From Nemania diffusa (lineage: Eukaryota > Ascomycota > Sordariomycetes > Xylariales > Xylariaceae): a stretch of DNA of 64,000 nucleotides. The DNA is taken from contig JBBPUQ010000009.1 of the NCBI GenBank assembly GCA_038501195.1, positions 2,914,001 to 2,978,000 on the forward strand, written 5' to 3'. The notes below the pieces were generated by a model. That model ran no database searches. It was not told the DNA's origin and saw only the letters and a program-made list of their open reading frames with translations. A program made the translations under genes and the position numbers. Below are positions 47,786 through 57,968 of this stretch, piece after piece (the stretch's first letter is position 1; every line of letters begins with the position of its first letter).

Positions 47786-48649
47786 ATGTCTAGTCTCATG
47801 CGATTCTTCGATTGCTTCTTTATTAGACGCCGTCTAACTCGTAGCCAAGCTGAAATACTTGACCATCAGCAGGCAGCTACTACACATCAAGACCCCCCAG
47901 ATGTTGACTATCGTTCTGGAACCCCGCCCACTCCTGGGAGTCAGGCACAAACGACTAGTCCTCCATCACCGAGAAGCCCAAGTGATGTGGGCGTTGATAC
48001 ACCTCATACTGGATTCTACGGCGGAAGAACTAGCGATTCTAAGTTTGAGGCCTGTCCGGTTGCTAGGAGACAGGGGTCTTCTCCGCATGAATCCATTGCT
48101 GGGTCAAACATATCACGCCATTTGCCTGTCTCTGGTAGCCATTCAAACTCCAGCCTTGGTGATAGGCCTGGCATCGATGATGATGTCGACAAAGATGCCC
48201 ACAAAGACGCCGACGGTTACGGCACGATTAATAACCAGAGCGCTCCTCATGCCTACCCGGACCCCAGTACTCACTCTCCCAATATTCATATACCAGAAGT
48301 CATCCGTAAGCTAGACAATAATGATTGGGATGTTATCGGTGCTCTTTTCTCACATCCCCGTTTCCATCCTGGGCCTAAGGAGGTGGATTGGGATCAATTT
48401 CAGCGAACGATGACTCGCTTGGGATTTTCAAAGGTACCAGGCAATACCAATGCGCGGTTTAGTGTTACGGTCTCCAACGATATGTTTCCAGCCGAATCGA
48501 TGGGCCAGGTGGTTACGGCGCACCGGCCACATGGCGGAAGAATCGCTTTAGACCGTAGTGAAGTGCGCGAGGTAGGGTCAAGGCTGACAAGGTTGTTTGG
48601 GTGGACTGCTGAGATGTTCGTACGCTATTATGATTGTATTTATTCTTGA
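47786..48649 (+). CDS. Fungal protein with possible HicA-like C-terminal domain
   Basis: A single exon of 287 residues. The first 170 are Ser/Pro/Asp-rich and probably disordered, after a short basic-hydrophobic start (MRFFDCFFIRRRLTR). The last 115 residues form a domain common in filamentous fungi: EVDWDQFQRTMTRLGFSK, then a strand region, then AHRPHGGRIAL and VGSRLTRLFGW. The order (helix with aspartates, glycine, strands, a HxPH-like motif, then a helix with RL) resembles the small HicA/dsRBD-like fold, in which the histidine is catalytic or RNA-binding. This link is from pattern only. Function in fungi is unknown. The ATG at 47786 is the first in this frame. Confidence 0.7.
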   Translation: MSSLMRFFDCFFIRRRLTRSQAEILDHQQAATTHQDPPDVDYRSGTPPTPGSQAQTTSPPSPRSPSDVGVDTPHTGFYGGRTSDSKFEACPVARRQGSSPHESIAGSNISRHLPVSGSHSNSSLGDRPGIDDDVDKDAHKDADGYGTINNQSAPHAYPDPSTHSPNIHIPEVIRKLDNNDWDVIGALFSHPRFHPGPKEVDWDQFQRTMTRLGFSKVPGNTNARFSVTVSNDMFPAESMGQVVTAHRPHGGRIALDRSEVREVGSRLTRLFGWTAEMFVRYYDCIYS

Positions 48650-49034
48650 ATGCGAAACGGTGATGTGTTGGTGAGAACTTGTTATTTAGGAGTTACATCA
48701 TTTACCATACAGAAGTCACACGAATGTCGCTCCTTTACTCTAAAATAGTTAGTATTGACAGATTTATTCTTTAAAAATGACCCTTAACGCGGGACAACAA
48801 TAAAGCCGTGACTAGGTACTTATCACAAGTAGATCGAATATTATAATTAGTCTACCGGATTTTGCTGTGAATTGAAACCCCCTCGATTTTTTATTTGCGT
48901 TTACTGATAATGAGAATTATAAATCAGTACAAAAACAACTAAGATCAGAGCAAACTAGTATAAAACAGAAAGGATGAAAGGAAATAAAAGGCCGGCTCGT
49001 TCGAGTTGAAGCAATCATTTTCACACCTTTGATA
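48650..49034. other. Convergent intergenic region
   Basis: About 385 bp between two convergent genes, AT-rich, no gene or clear hairpin. Confidence 0.6.
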
Positions 49035-50888
49035 TCAGAATAATCGCGCTCCGCCTCCTCTTGGCCCCCCCGAGAGCCATGCTCCGCCCCCTTCGGGCCC
49101 GCCAATTGCTAGAAATTCACAAGGTGCCGGTTCAAACGTGTTTTCCCACCTTTCTGAGGCGACTCGGTCCGTCAACAGTTCAGGGCAGACCGATTCGCCA
49201 GAAGAGAATTCCTCTTCGTAATTCTCAGCAGCTAGTTCTGCCTCCATGCGCTTCCTCTGACTACCGCTACGGGGAACTTTGATACCTTGTGTCCAGTTAA
49301 AGAAGTTTGTCCTGTCGAAGATGCGTTTGACTTGTTGGAGCTTAAGCCGGTTCTCGCCGTAGTAAGCTTTCTCGTAGGCATCATCACCCAACGAAGCGTC
49401 CGGAAAGGCCACAAAGCATGCCTGTTTCGTCATAGACAAAGGCTTCAGACGGTCCCTAAACTTTCGTAGAAAACCTCTCATGTCCCTTTCCAACCATTTA
49501 TCTCTAAATTGCATCATAACATACGCGTGATACACGGTTTCGCGCCAGCGAAAGGCTGTAGCGTCTCGCGGCTTCCTGCTGGCCTCGCCCCCCGAATGTA
49601 TGAACGAGACTTGGCATAAACAATTAGTTTCAGCTCTGAAAAGGTGTCTGAAGGCCTCGAGCTCTTCCTTTACAATATTGGTGATCGCCAGGAAGTCGTC
49701 TCGGTCGTTACCAAAGCAAAAGGAGCTGAATATGCGAAACGTTCCGTTAGAAGGAAATGCTCGTACGGTTTCCTCGTCCCATTGAGCCACCAATGTCTCG
49801 TGGAAAAAACGCGAACTCTTCTCGGAGAGGACTCTTCGCTTCAGCTGTTTTTCTAGATCCTTGTCGAGGGCCGCCTTATGGATTTCTCTGCTAAAATCGC
49901 ATTCATTTCCGTCGTAATATGCGAGGAATCGAACTGCTAAGGCGCCGTCTTGAACTTCAGTGTCAGAAAACCAGCTACTATCGATTGTCATCTCATCGGA
50001 CCAATTCATGGTATAAAACCGATACATCGTGTTAAGGAGGGCTCGATGGCCATCCTTCGGGTCTGGCAACCAAGTAAATCGCCCAGCCGTTACAACGCCC
50101 TCCTCACCTAAGAGTGGAAGCACTCGTATCTTCATCTCGACCACTACACCAAAATTCCCGCCACCTCCGCCGCGAAGCGCCCAGAAAAGCATACCTTCTT
50201 CGTTGTCAGGTGGGTCGTCTTCGCCGACAGTAATAAGGGCACCATCAGCTGTGACTATGGAGATCTCTGTTACCGTATCACACCCCATTCCGAGGCTTCT
50301 TGAAAAGGGCCCTATGCCCCCTCCGAGCAGAAAACCACTAACTCCAACGGTAGGACAACGGCCACCATTGACACACCAGCCGTTCAGACGTGCGTTTATG
50401 AGCGGCTTATATGCGTTGCCCCATAACGCGCCGCCCTGTACCGTCATGATTTCATTCTCCATATCAAGCTTTACTGCGTTCATGTTAGCCATGTCTAACA
50501 GAATGCCGGTGTCAGTCGTTGAGGATCCAGTATATGAGTGTCCACCATTCTTGATGGTAAGAGATACATTGTGAATCCTAGCTTGTGACACGATATTCTG
50601 TACCTGAGATGCTGATGTGGGTTGTACAACACATATTGGTCGGGTAAACCGGTAGAGAAGATTGGAAGTTGCCACGGCTCGCTCATATTCTACGTCTCCG
50701 GGCTCACATACGATGATTCCATCTGCTTTTAGGCCCGGAAGGAACTTCGGCACTTTTGGAATTGTCTTCGTCTTCTTCGGCGGCTTATTTCTAGTTCTGC
50801 TGATGCTTCTCTTTCTTTTAGGGGGAGAATCTCTTTCCAGATTTGGAAGTGTTGTTCGCATATAAAGCCAAGAATCGTGTTCTTCCAT
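49035..50888 (-). CDS. FAD-linked oxidase, berberine-bridge-enzyme type, without signal peptide
   Basis: A single exon of 617 residues. The FAD-binding PCMH fold spans about 70-260: NGGHSYTGSS holds His117 and GGRCPTVGVSGFLLGGG holds Cys178, the two residues that bind FAD covalently in bicovalent members. The C-terminal BBE segment has the usual YYGENRLKLQQVKRIFD and NFFNWTQGI blocks. Family members oxidise alkaloids, carbohydrates or polyketide intermediates with oxygen. Unusually, the N-terminus is not a secretion signal: residues 22-47 are strongly basic (SPPKRKRSISRTRNKPPKK), like a nuclear localisation signal. The C-terminus ends with an imperfect 11-residue duplication, GGPEGGGAWLS then GGPRGGGARLF. 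The first ATG at 50888 is chosen; no secretory start is visible upstream in frame. Confidence 0.88.
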   Translation of the reverse strand: MEEHDSWLYMRTTLPNLERDSPPKRKRSISRTRNKPPKKTKTIPKVPKFLPGLKADGIIVCEPGDVEYERAVATSNLLYRFTRPICVVQPTSASQVQNIVSQARIHNVSLTIKNGGHSYTGSSTTDTGILLDMANMNAVKLDMENEIMTVQGGALWGNAYKPLINARLNGWCVNGGRCPTVGVSGFLLGGGIGPFSRSLGMGCDTVTEISIVTADGALITVGEDDPPDNEEGMLFWALRGGGGGNFGVVVEMKIRVLPLLGEEGVVTAGRFTWLPDPKDGHRALLNTMYRFYTMNWSDEMTIDSSWFSDTEVQDGALAVRFLAYYDGNECDFSREIHKAALDKDLEKQLKRRVLSEKSSRFFHETLVAQWDEETVRAFPSNGTFRIFSSFCFGNDRDDFLAITNIVKEELEAFRHLFRAETNCLCQVSFIHSGGEASRKPRDATAFRWRETVYHAYVMMQFRDKWLERDMRGFLRKFRDRLKPLSMTKQACFVAFPDASLGDDAYEKAYYGENRLKLQQVKRIFDRTNFFNWTQGIKVPRSGSQRKRMEAELAAENYEEEFSSGESVCPELLTDRVASERWENTFEPAPCEFLAIGGPEGGGAWLSGGPRGGGARLF

Positions 50889-53349
50889 CGTAAAAAAAGT
50901 TGAAACTAGGTTGTGGTGATTCAAAAGTTCTGCGATACAAGCTTCAGACTGAGGATTGTGATATTGTTATAGAATATAAGCCTACGGTTCAGACGAGGTA
51001 TATTTATAATATCCTAAACTTGTAACCAGGGGAAGCTTCTTTCTCTAGGGCCGAAGGCACAATCGCAGTTTCCATCTCTTTGTACGACATAATGAGCTTT
51101 GTAGTCTAATTGAATGCTTACAAGTAGGTAAAAGGAACATTCATCAGTATAAACAATAGAATTATCTGACCCAAGATAACTCCTTTATCCTAAGGACCAC
51201 GAGGATCAATATCATACATAACCCTGTAATAATTGATAATTGTCGGAATGTAATAGTTAGGAAACCCAAAGTTCTTTCTACGTAAATAAATACACAAGTA
51301 CCTAAATTGTAAAATACCCGGGGATCTAAGAGTATGAATTATCTAACGAAAGTGTATCTATATGCTACGAGTTGGTTATGACTAACCAAACTACGTCCTA
51401 TTTAGTAACAGTCGAATATCAACCGTAAGTCTAATGATGCCTTAACTCTTTACATTAATTGGTGATAGAGAATACTAGAAAGGTAGGAAGTCCCCGGGCA
51501 ACATGACTAATCTGGTACCTTCCTTTGTGGCTAGTGTGAAGCATCACTTTGAAGGTATGGTAGGCAAAGAGATCGCTCAAGGATAGGGTCTAACATCTTC
51601 ATCCCCTTCAGTTTTCGTACCATTCATATCTCGCCACATGCATAGCTCTGCTAGCCCTCAGCTTAAATATTGGAAATACGCTATCCAAACCTCATCTATA
51701 AACCCTCATGCATACGATAGTGACTAATGTTATAGTTCTTACACTAGTATCGGCCAGCCCTTCAATTGGGTTCTAATAGAAGTTAAACCGACCGTAAACG
51801 TCTATGCCGTGTTGGAAGTAGCATAGATTAGGAGGTTATAACATGTTCTATCCAAGGCCCAAATACTTCGAGTATATTAGACGATATTCCCGCTCTACTT
51901 ACTTTACCTTCCATAAAATCACCGGTGCCGTCTTTAAATAAACCTGATGAGAGAGGAGACTATCACACTAGGAAGTATAGAATCAAGTAGAAGAACTTAG
52001 CGATGAAACGTAGGAACCGGGTGACCGTTCATAGCCTCTGTGTGTGTTAAGTAATCGGTCCTTCGTCGGCAATGATAGAACCGCCAACTCAAGCCAGTTT
52101 TAATCTCAACAGATATTATTTCGCGTTCGCCCAAGACCAACAGTAGGAGAACATCAATATCTTAATCACCCAAAACTAGTGCGTGACCGATATATTAACT
52201 GAAGTGCTGCCTTTTTACGCAACTCAAATAGGCCTTTATTCGCAATCATCTATTGCCAGTCAGTAGGCTTCCAGGATGCGTGCCAAGGGGCATCAGCCAA
52301 TGGGGTAATACGGATAAAGTGACCGAATGACAGGGTGAGGTCAGCAATCCAGCGTAGAACAATATACGGAAACTTGAAAGAATGAAGGGGCCGATTATTG
52401 TGCTAGATGATATCATTCTTTAGATGGGTAAGGGAGGGAGCATTATTCCCATTCAACCTTTAGTTACCTCCCTATTCAGGCCACATGGACATGCCGAGCA
52501 ACCTCCGGGGTCATATTAGACTACGACGAATAGCAGGCAGTGATGCCCAACATACATCGATACGGGATAACTAAAGAAGCGGCTGCTACCTGAAGAGGGC
52601 ACGCCCTTGAACGAATACGGGGCTGACTTGCATTCCTCTCGACATACCTAGAAAACAGCGTGTAACATGCAACCGCCTGGCTTTTGGCCTGTAAGTAAGT
52701 CGAGCTGAGACTAAACCGACCGTAGCTCTGCCGAGATGCAGGTGACAAGCACATGTGCATTACCGACCGTTTTAAGCGGGGGGTAATATTATTTCATCCG
52801 CTCCCCAATACCTACCCCAGCCCAGTAACGCGGGCCCGAAGTGGGTTGTGGAATATCCCCCATCAAGACAATGATTAAGGATTCACACCCACTCGCCCTC
52901 GCCCAGAGACGTACTAGTGCTAGTGATGCGACGAAGGGCTTCTCACGTCGCAGCAAAGTGCCGCGTCAAAGGAGGCTCTTGCCCCGCGAATGATACATAG
53001 GGTCGCAATAAACCGCGGTTGCTAGACGCTCGTATAGTGCGCTAGAATCGCTCCTCGGCACTACGGAGGGTCGCCGTAAACATGCAATTTCATCCTACAG
53101 GTCTGGAAGAAATGGGTATTTCGATGGTGCTCATCGACGGGCTTGGCCTTGACCTGCCGCTTCGCCCTATTCGGGCTTCCTCAACTTCAGACTCCGTCAG
53201 CTCGCCCATGCAAATGAAAGATTGAAAAAAATGGTAAAAAGGAGGAATGCCCCTGGGAAGAGGTGGTCTAACTGCTCCTGTTTCGTCGCGCGGTTACCGC
53301 TTCTTGTTCGCCCGTTCGTGATATCGAAATCGACAGTGATTCAGCCAAG
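50889..53349. other. 2.4-kb stretch without a supportable gene
   Basis: The composition is ordinary. The longest frame (52521-52760, minus) has no family character, and I see no terminal repeats. The last few hundred bases are the promoter of the transporter gene. This may be decayed repeat sequence. Confidence 0.5.
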
Positions 53350-54411
53350 ATGGCGAACCAGCAGATCCCATACTCCATGTCGAACCATGATGAGGAAAAG
53401 GGGCTGCACCGAACACCCACTGGGGTGACGATGTCTCCCGAGCTTTTCGAGAAGGTATGAGCTCCGTTATATGCCAATTTCGCGACTTCTAGCAGGAATG
53501 GGTACCAACTTACAAGCGTAGCTTTACTTGAGCCCTAAGGTTCCTCATGTCGGCGACTATAGCAAGCGTTTTGCCAACCCGACGGCACTTGGGTTCATCG
53601 GGTGAGCTTTCCCGCCGCAGTTACGGAGCCGAAACCCGTCTTATACATAACGCTCACTGCTACTAGTTTCGTCATATCCGCCTCTACGTTTGCCATGATC
53701 ATCATGGGATGGGGAGGAACTACAGGATTATCGCCGGTGGCGTAGGTCTACCCCCTTTACCCCTACCTGTATCGAATCCAGCTAAAAACCAGAAAGGGGC
53801 ATCTTCTTCTTCGTGGGGCCAGTCACGATGATCCTCGCCCTTATCTTCGAGTGGATCCTCGGCAACTTCTTCTCGATGATGGTGATGGGATTGTTTTCCG
53901 TGTTTTGGTTGTCGTTTGGACTCCTTGAGGTTCCCAACCTTGCTCTCGGCATTCCCTTCGCCACGCCAGATGACCCAACCGGTATGGCCTCAAGGGAATA
54001 CAACGCTGCTATCGGACTCTATCTCATCGTCTGGGGTTTTGCCTTCTTCACGTTCTTCATCTTCACGACCAGGATCAACGCAGTTTTGTCAACAATTTTC
54101 AGTCTTACAGCAATCGCGACCTGGCTTCTCGCCACTGCGTATTTCAAGTCGTCTTGGGGTGATTATGAGGCAGGTGGCAAATATCAAAAGGTAAGTCCTC
54201 TAAGCCGCGATGGTCAGGGTTGGAACTTGACGCTAATTGGTGACAGGCTGGTGGCGCAATCATATTCGCCGTATCGTTGCTGGGCTGGTACATGTGTTTT
54301 GTTATCATGGCGGGAGAGATGCGGATCAGATTTAACTTTCCTGTCGGAGACCTGAGCCATTTCTGGCCCAGCACCAACGTGGAGTTGGCTACACGCGATC
54401 ACAGTGACTAA
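53350..54411 (+). CDS. GPR1/FUN34/YaaH family transporter (acetate or ammonium)
   Basis: Five exons, 53350-53454, 53522-53601, 53667-53741, 53797-54190 and 54247-54411, join in frame to 272 residues. After a hydrophilic N-terminus, the family motif NPTALGFIGF opens the first membrane helix. About six helices follow, with FWLSFGLLEVPNLALG in the third and a typical YFKSSWGDYEAGGKYQKAGG loop. Yeast Ato proteins and Yarrowia Gpr1 of this family move acetate or ammonium across the plasma membrane and affect acetate sensing; which applies here cannot be told. Two very short exons (80 and 75 bp) hold the first helices. Exon 4 begins after CAGAAAG, not the nearer CAG; only that site keeps the frame. 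Confidence 0.92.
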
Positions 54412-54726
54412 AGCCTGTTCAAGGAATCAATGAACTACACCAGAAGATGCAGCGGGAATGTATAACTTAAATGTCTAATATGGACTGGAAATCAACCCTA
54501 TTGTTCAGATAATAATACCTTATATGACTTATTCGTGACCAGAAACTTCTAAAGAACAGTCACGGGAATAACACCCTGTAGCTCAAACTATTACACAGGC
54601 GAAGAGAAAACTAGAGTCGCGTTGGTGCTATACCATCTGGTATTCATATCTCTTGACCACCTTTTCGCTAAAGCCCACACCTCAGCATAATCATTTCTAG
54701 CTCCCGTTAAACCGAATGGCAATTCA
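54412..54726. other. Convergent intergenic region
   Basis: About 315 bp between convergent genes with no gene or repeat visible. Confidence 0.55.
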
Positions 54727-55131
54727 TCATTCATCTTTGTTCAATTGAACAGCTGTTGTCTCCGAATGCGAAAACGTCCTCTTTCCAGTCCGAATGATCT
54801 TCAACTGCGACTTGCAATGCGGATCAGGACAAGCAATGACAGCGTCCGTCGTCATCCAGTCGTTCGCATGTGTCATCCTCTGCTTCGCAGCCAGCAGCGG
54901 CAACACCGAAGCTACAAGCGCACATTAGAGCCCCCCAGATGACCATCATGTTCTCACTCCTCACGTACCGAGGCTGTAAATACTAATTCCCTGGCCAGGC
55001 GGCAAGTACATCATCTCCCCCTGCAGCGTGAAGTAATCCCCTTCTCGCGCCCCGCAGAGGATGCGCTCGCCCGGCGGGCAGACGACCTCGACGCGGAGGT
55101 CGTATAGTTCGAACTGGTCTTGCGGCGGCAT
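54727..55131 (-). CDS. TIGR04076-like small protein
   Basis: Two minus-strand exons, 54969-55131 and 54727-54911, give 115 residues. The core reads FELYDLRVEVV, then GDYFTLQGEMMYLPPGQGISIYSL, then LPLLAAKQR and DWMTTDAVIACPDPHCKSQLKI. This matches my memory of the TIGR04076 family, small proteins of bacteria and fungi with conserved cysteines near the C-terminus and no known function. Here C-x4-C (ACPDPHC) could bind a metal. It lies downstream of an aldo/keto reductase gene on the same strand. An upstream extension of the frame to 55374 exists but begins without family sequence; the ATG at 55131 is chosen. Confidence 0.78.
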
Positions 55132-55599
55132 AATGCGTGGATAGCCCCTCGTCTTTCTAGCGGAGGGGGAACAATCTAGAATATTCTTCGCGTTCCAAAT
55201 ATGTGATTGATTAATTAATGTCCGCGAGATATTGCCTAACCATGCTAGGTCGACCGATGGTTCCCGTTGAGCACCTGCTCCATCCAGTTCCCCTCCCCCG
55301 CATTTACTGTAGAGCCGGCGAAGGTGGATCGGATAACTCTCGCTATTGCTTATACTCACGGGATACGAAAACAATCAAAGACTGCAGTGAGCTCTAATTC
55401 TCGCTGAGTGAGATCATTAATGGACTAGTGGCTTTTTTTGCTTTAGGCACGGGCTAATAAGCAACCGAATCATGAAAGTCTTGCATACCGACGCTATATG
55501 TTTGCAAGTTTTTATAGGGAGCTAGAGAGGGAAAAAGATCCTTGATCCCCTCAACGACCATTCGAGCAGGGGTACACAGTATACCCACGACGATGCAGC
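55132..55599. other. Intergenic region between reductase and TIGR04076-like genes
   Basis: About 470 bp separate two genes on the same strand; the second gene's promoter must lie here. A continuous frame extends upstream of its ATG to 55374 but shows no family character. Confidence 0.55.
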
Positions 55600-57968
55600 T
55601 TAGTGCATCTTCCGATACTCGTTACCGCAATCACCCAAACTCTCAAATAGCGCCAAGGTTCTCTCATTATTACCGCCTAATGCAATCTCGTCGATAGCCT
55701 GCATTTCACATTCATCAGTCTCGTTTATCGATAATAAGCTCTCTTTAGGGGAGGCGTAGATTAAGAGGTAGTGCGGGGAAAGGAGGATGGAGGGGTTTGA
55801 GGTTAGAGAGAAGAGCGTCACAGTGGCCCTCGCGGAAGATAATCGTGCACTACAAGGAAATTATAGTAGTACGACTAACCTTTATATCCTCATCGTCTAG
55901 TTTGAAGTTGAATACCGCTAGATTCTCTTGATCATGTGTCGTGACACCGAGTCTTGTTCCTACAATGACTAGTGAAAATCAAGGGTAATTAGCACATGGT
56001 CGAGCATGTGATGCGCTCTCGTTTCTAGAATACTCACCTGCTCCGACCTGCGGCTTTTGTAAAACCCATCGAATAGCCACATTTGTAAGTGTGACGCCAT
56101 GTTTCTCTGCGATGACAGACAGTTTGGAGAGTAACTTTTGAAAGTCGTCCCAACTCCCCCAGTCATAGAGCATTCCCAAGTACTATGTTATCAAGTCAGC
56201 ACTATCTACTTTGTCATGTAATTCACCATAACTCGAGTAGCTCATTATTTACCTTGCGCTGAGATGGTGTTGGATTATTAAATGTAGAATACATTTCTGG
56301 CAAAGGCAAGTTGAGCCAGTGACTCGAAAGAAAGCCACCGCACTATATGCACAATTAGTCCCTCGATCGTCTGCATCTTCTTAGGTGCTTACAAATGAGC
56401 CATATGTGAGAAGTTGGATGCCGTATTTCGCTGCCACTGCACACATCTTTTGCAGTGGGCGCGAATCTATAACCGAGAACTAGAAGTCGCTTCGTCAACA
56501 GATTTCGATAGTCCGCAGCTACAATTCTCACCTGTACTTGATTGGAAACAAGTCCAACATCGCCGGTCTTTGAGAGAAGATATTCACAGGCCTCTTGAGT
56601 ATGAGCAGAGTCGAAGTTGCATAAGCCGATGGTGCCAACTAGCTCTGGATGAGTTTTCGTGAGAGAGACAAGCTTGACTAGAATGTCGAGATATTCTTTC
56701 GCTTCATACTGAACATGACATCAGTATTCACCTAGGGTCACTAAAGAGGTGAGAGCCAAGCTATAAGGAAGTAACTCACATTATACCAATGGAACTGAAG
56801 CAGCTCAACTCTACCACCAAGCCGCCTACATCGTTCCTTTACAGCGCCCAGCACCCACTCATCGGTGCCTTCGCCGCCAATCGGTCCGAAGACACACCAT
56901 TTCGTAGCGGCAAACACGCTGCTTCTCACTTCTGCGGGGAGCCTGTTTCGAAATTGACCGTATACAAGCTCTGCGTCTCCCTGTAGCCGTTTGTCTAAGC
57001 ATCATCTCACATCTCTAGAGATTTCTTCGATATGAGAGGTTCTTACATAATGATCTGCCATATCCGCTGCAGTGAACCCAGCCTTAAGCAGTTGCGCAAG
57101 AGCTGCGTCTTGGGACTCGGCAGATCCCGCCCCCCAAGCAGGAGACGAAAGCTGCCAGAAGCCGTTGAAAAGTCGCGGAAGCTGGAACGGACCCAGTACG
57201 AAGGTCTCCGCAGCTTGACCTATCTGGATCTCTAACAACGGAGTCGAGTCATCATCTCTCTGGTCCAACGCCATGGGGTTCGGGCGAGAGGGATAAAATA
57301 TGTGTACAACGTCAGCGACCTGTCTTTCTGCCCTTTGGAACGGATAATCCAGAGGATATCCCCCACAGTAGTAGCGGCACGTCTGCAAGGACGATTGGAG
57401 CTGGACCAGCTGGGATTCAAGTTCCTCGCCCTTCGGCGGGTTGGACTCTTTCAGAGCCTGGATCGCTTGTACTATGTCGCCGTCGAATCCTCTCAGGGCT
57501 TGGTCTAGCTCTCCGCCGGCGGACCAAACAGCATCGGCCTCATATATACAATACAGAATGTGATTTATGCTAACAGGGCGAATTAATTTACAGGTGAAGT
57601 TATTCAACTAAATGTGGTATACGTACTAGGATAGTGACAGTTGCGCCATCTTGCTTGAGAAAATGCATCTTGTGAAGGCCAGGTGTTGAGTGAAACCTGG
57701 GGTTAGCAAGTCAGGTATAGGGAATATTGCCTTCGGAGGGAGGAATTCAGGAGGCGAATCGAGAAGTCGGTCGCGGATGTGCTGGACAAATGGCTGTTGA
57801 ACGGTCGAGCCCTGAGCGATGAGCGTGCGCAAAGCCGATCGAAGAAATGCCGGCGGCACTGCTACGATTAGAACCCAGCCTGCAGTAATGATCTAGTGAG
57901 GCCGATATACAGTTCGTTATGAGGACGTCGTCCATCATATTCCTAACAGCAAGTGTCAGCTCTGCCAT
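55600..57968 (-). CDS. Aldo/keto reductase with unrecognised N-terminal extension
   Basis: Nine minus-strand exons join in frame: 57627-57879, 57047-57569, 56780-56980, 56532-56708, 56393-56479, 56253-56342, 56038-56182, 55880-55959 and 55600-55698. The reductase part starts around FVLGPFQLPRLFNGFWQL and carries the full catalytic tetrad: Asp and Tyr around ADMADHYGDAELVYGQF, Lys in TKWCV and His in QFHWYN. The C-terminus has GTRLGVTTHDQENL, the usual cofactor loop, and ends AIDEIALGGN...YRKMH. It should reduce carbonyl compounds with NADPH. Before it lie about 170 residues I cannot place (blocks VPPAFLRSALRTLI, IPDLLTPGFTQHL, GGYPLDYPFQRAERQVADV). The true start is unresolved: a candidate ATG exon at 57911-57968 would need a 31-bp intron, too short for splicing. 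An internal ATG in exon 57627-57879 is the alternative. Confidence 0.75.

Noticed and set aside
52521..52760. 79-residue minus-strand frame in the 2.4-kb gap
   Set aside because: No family character, no upstream or downstream exons, no signal peptide.
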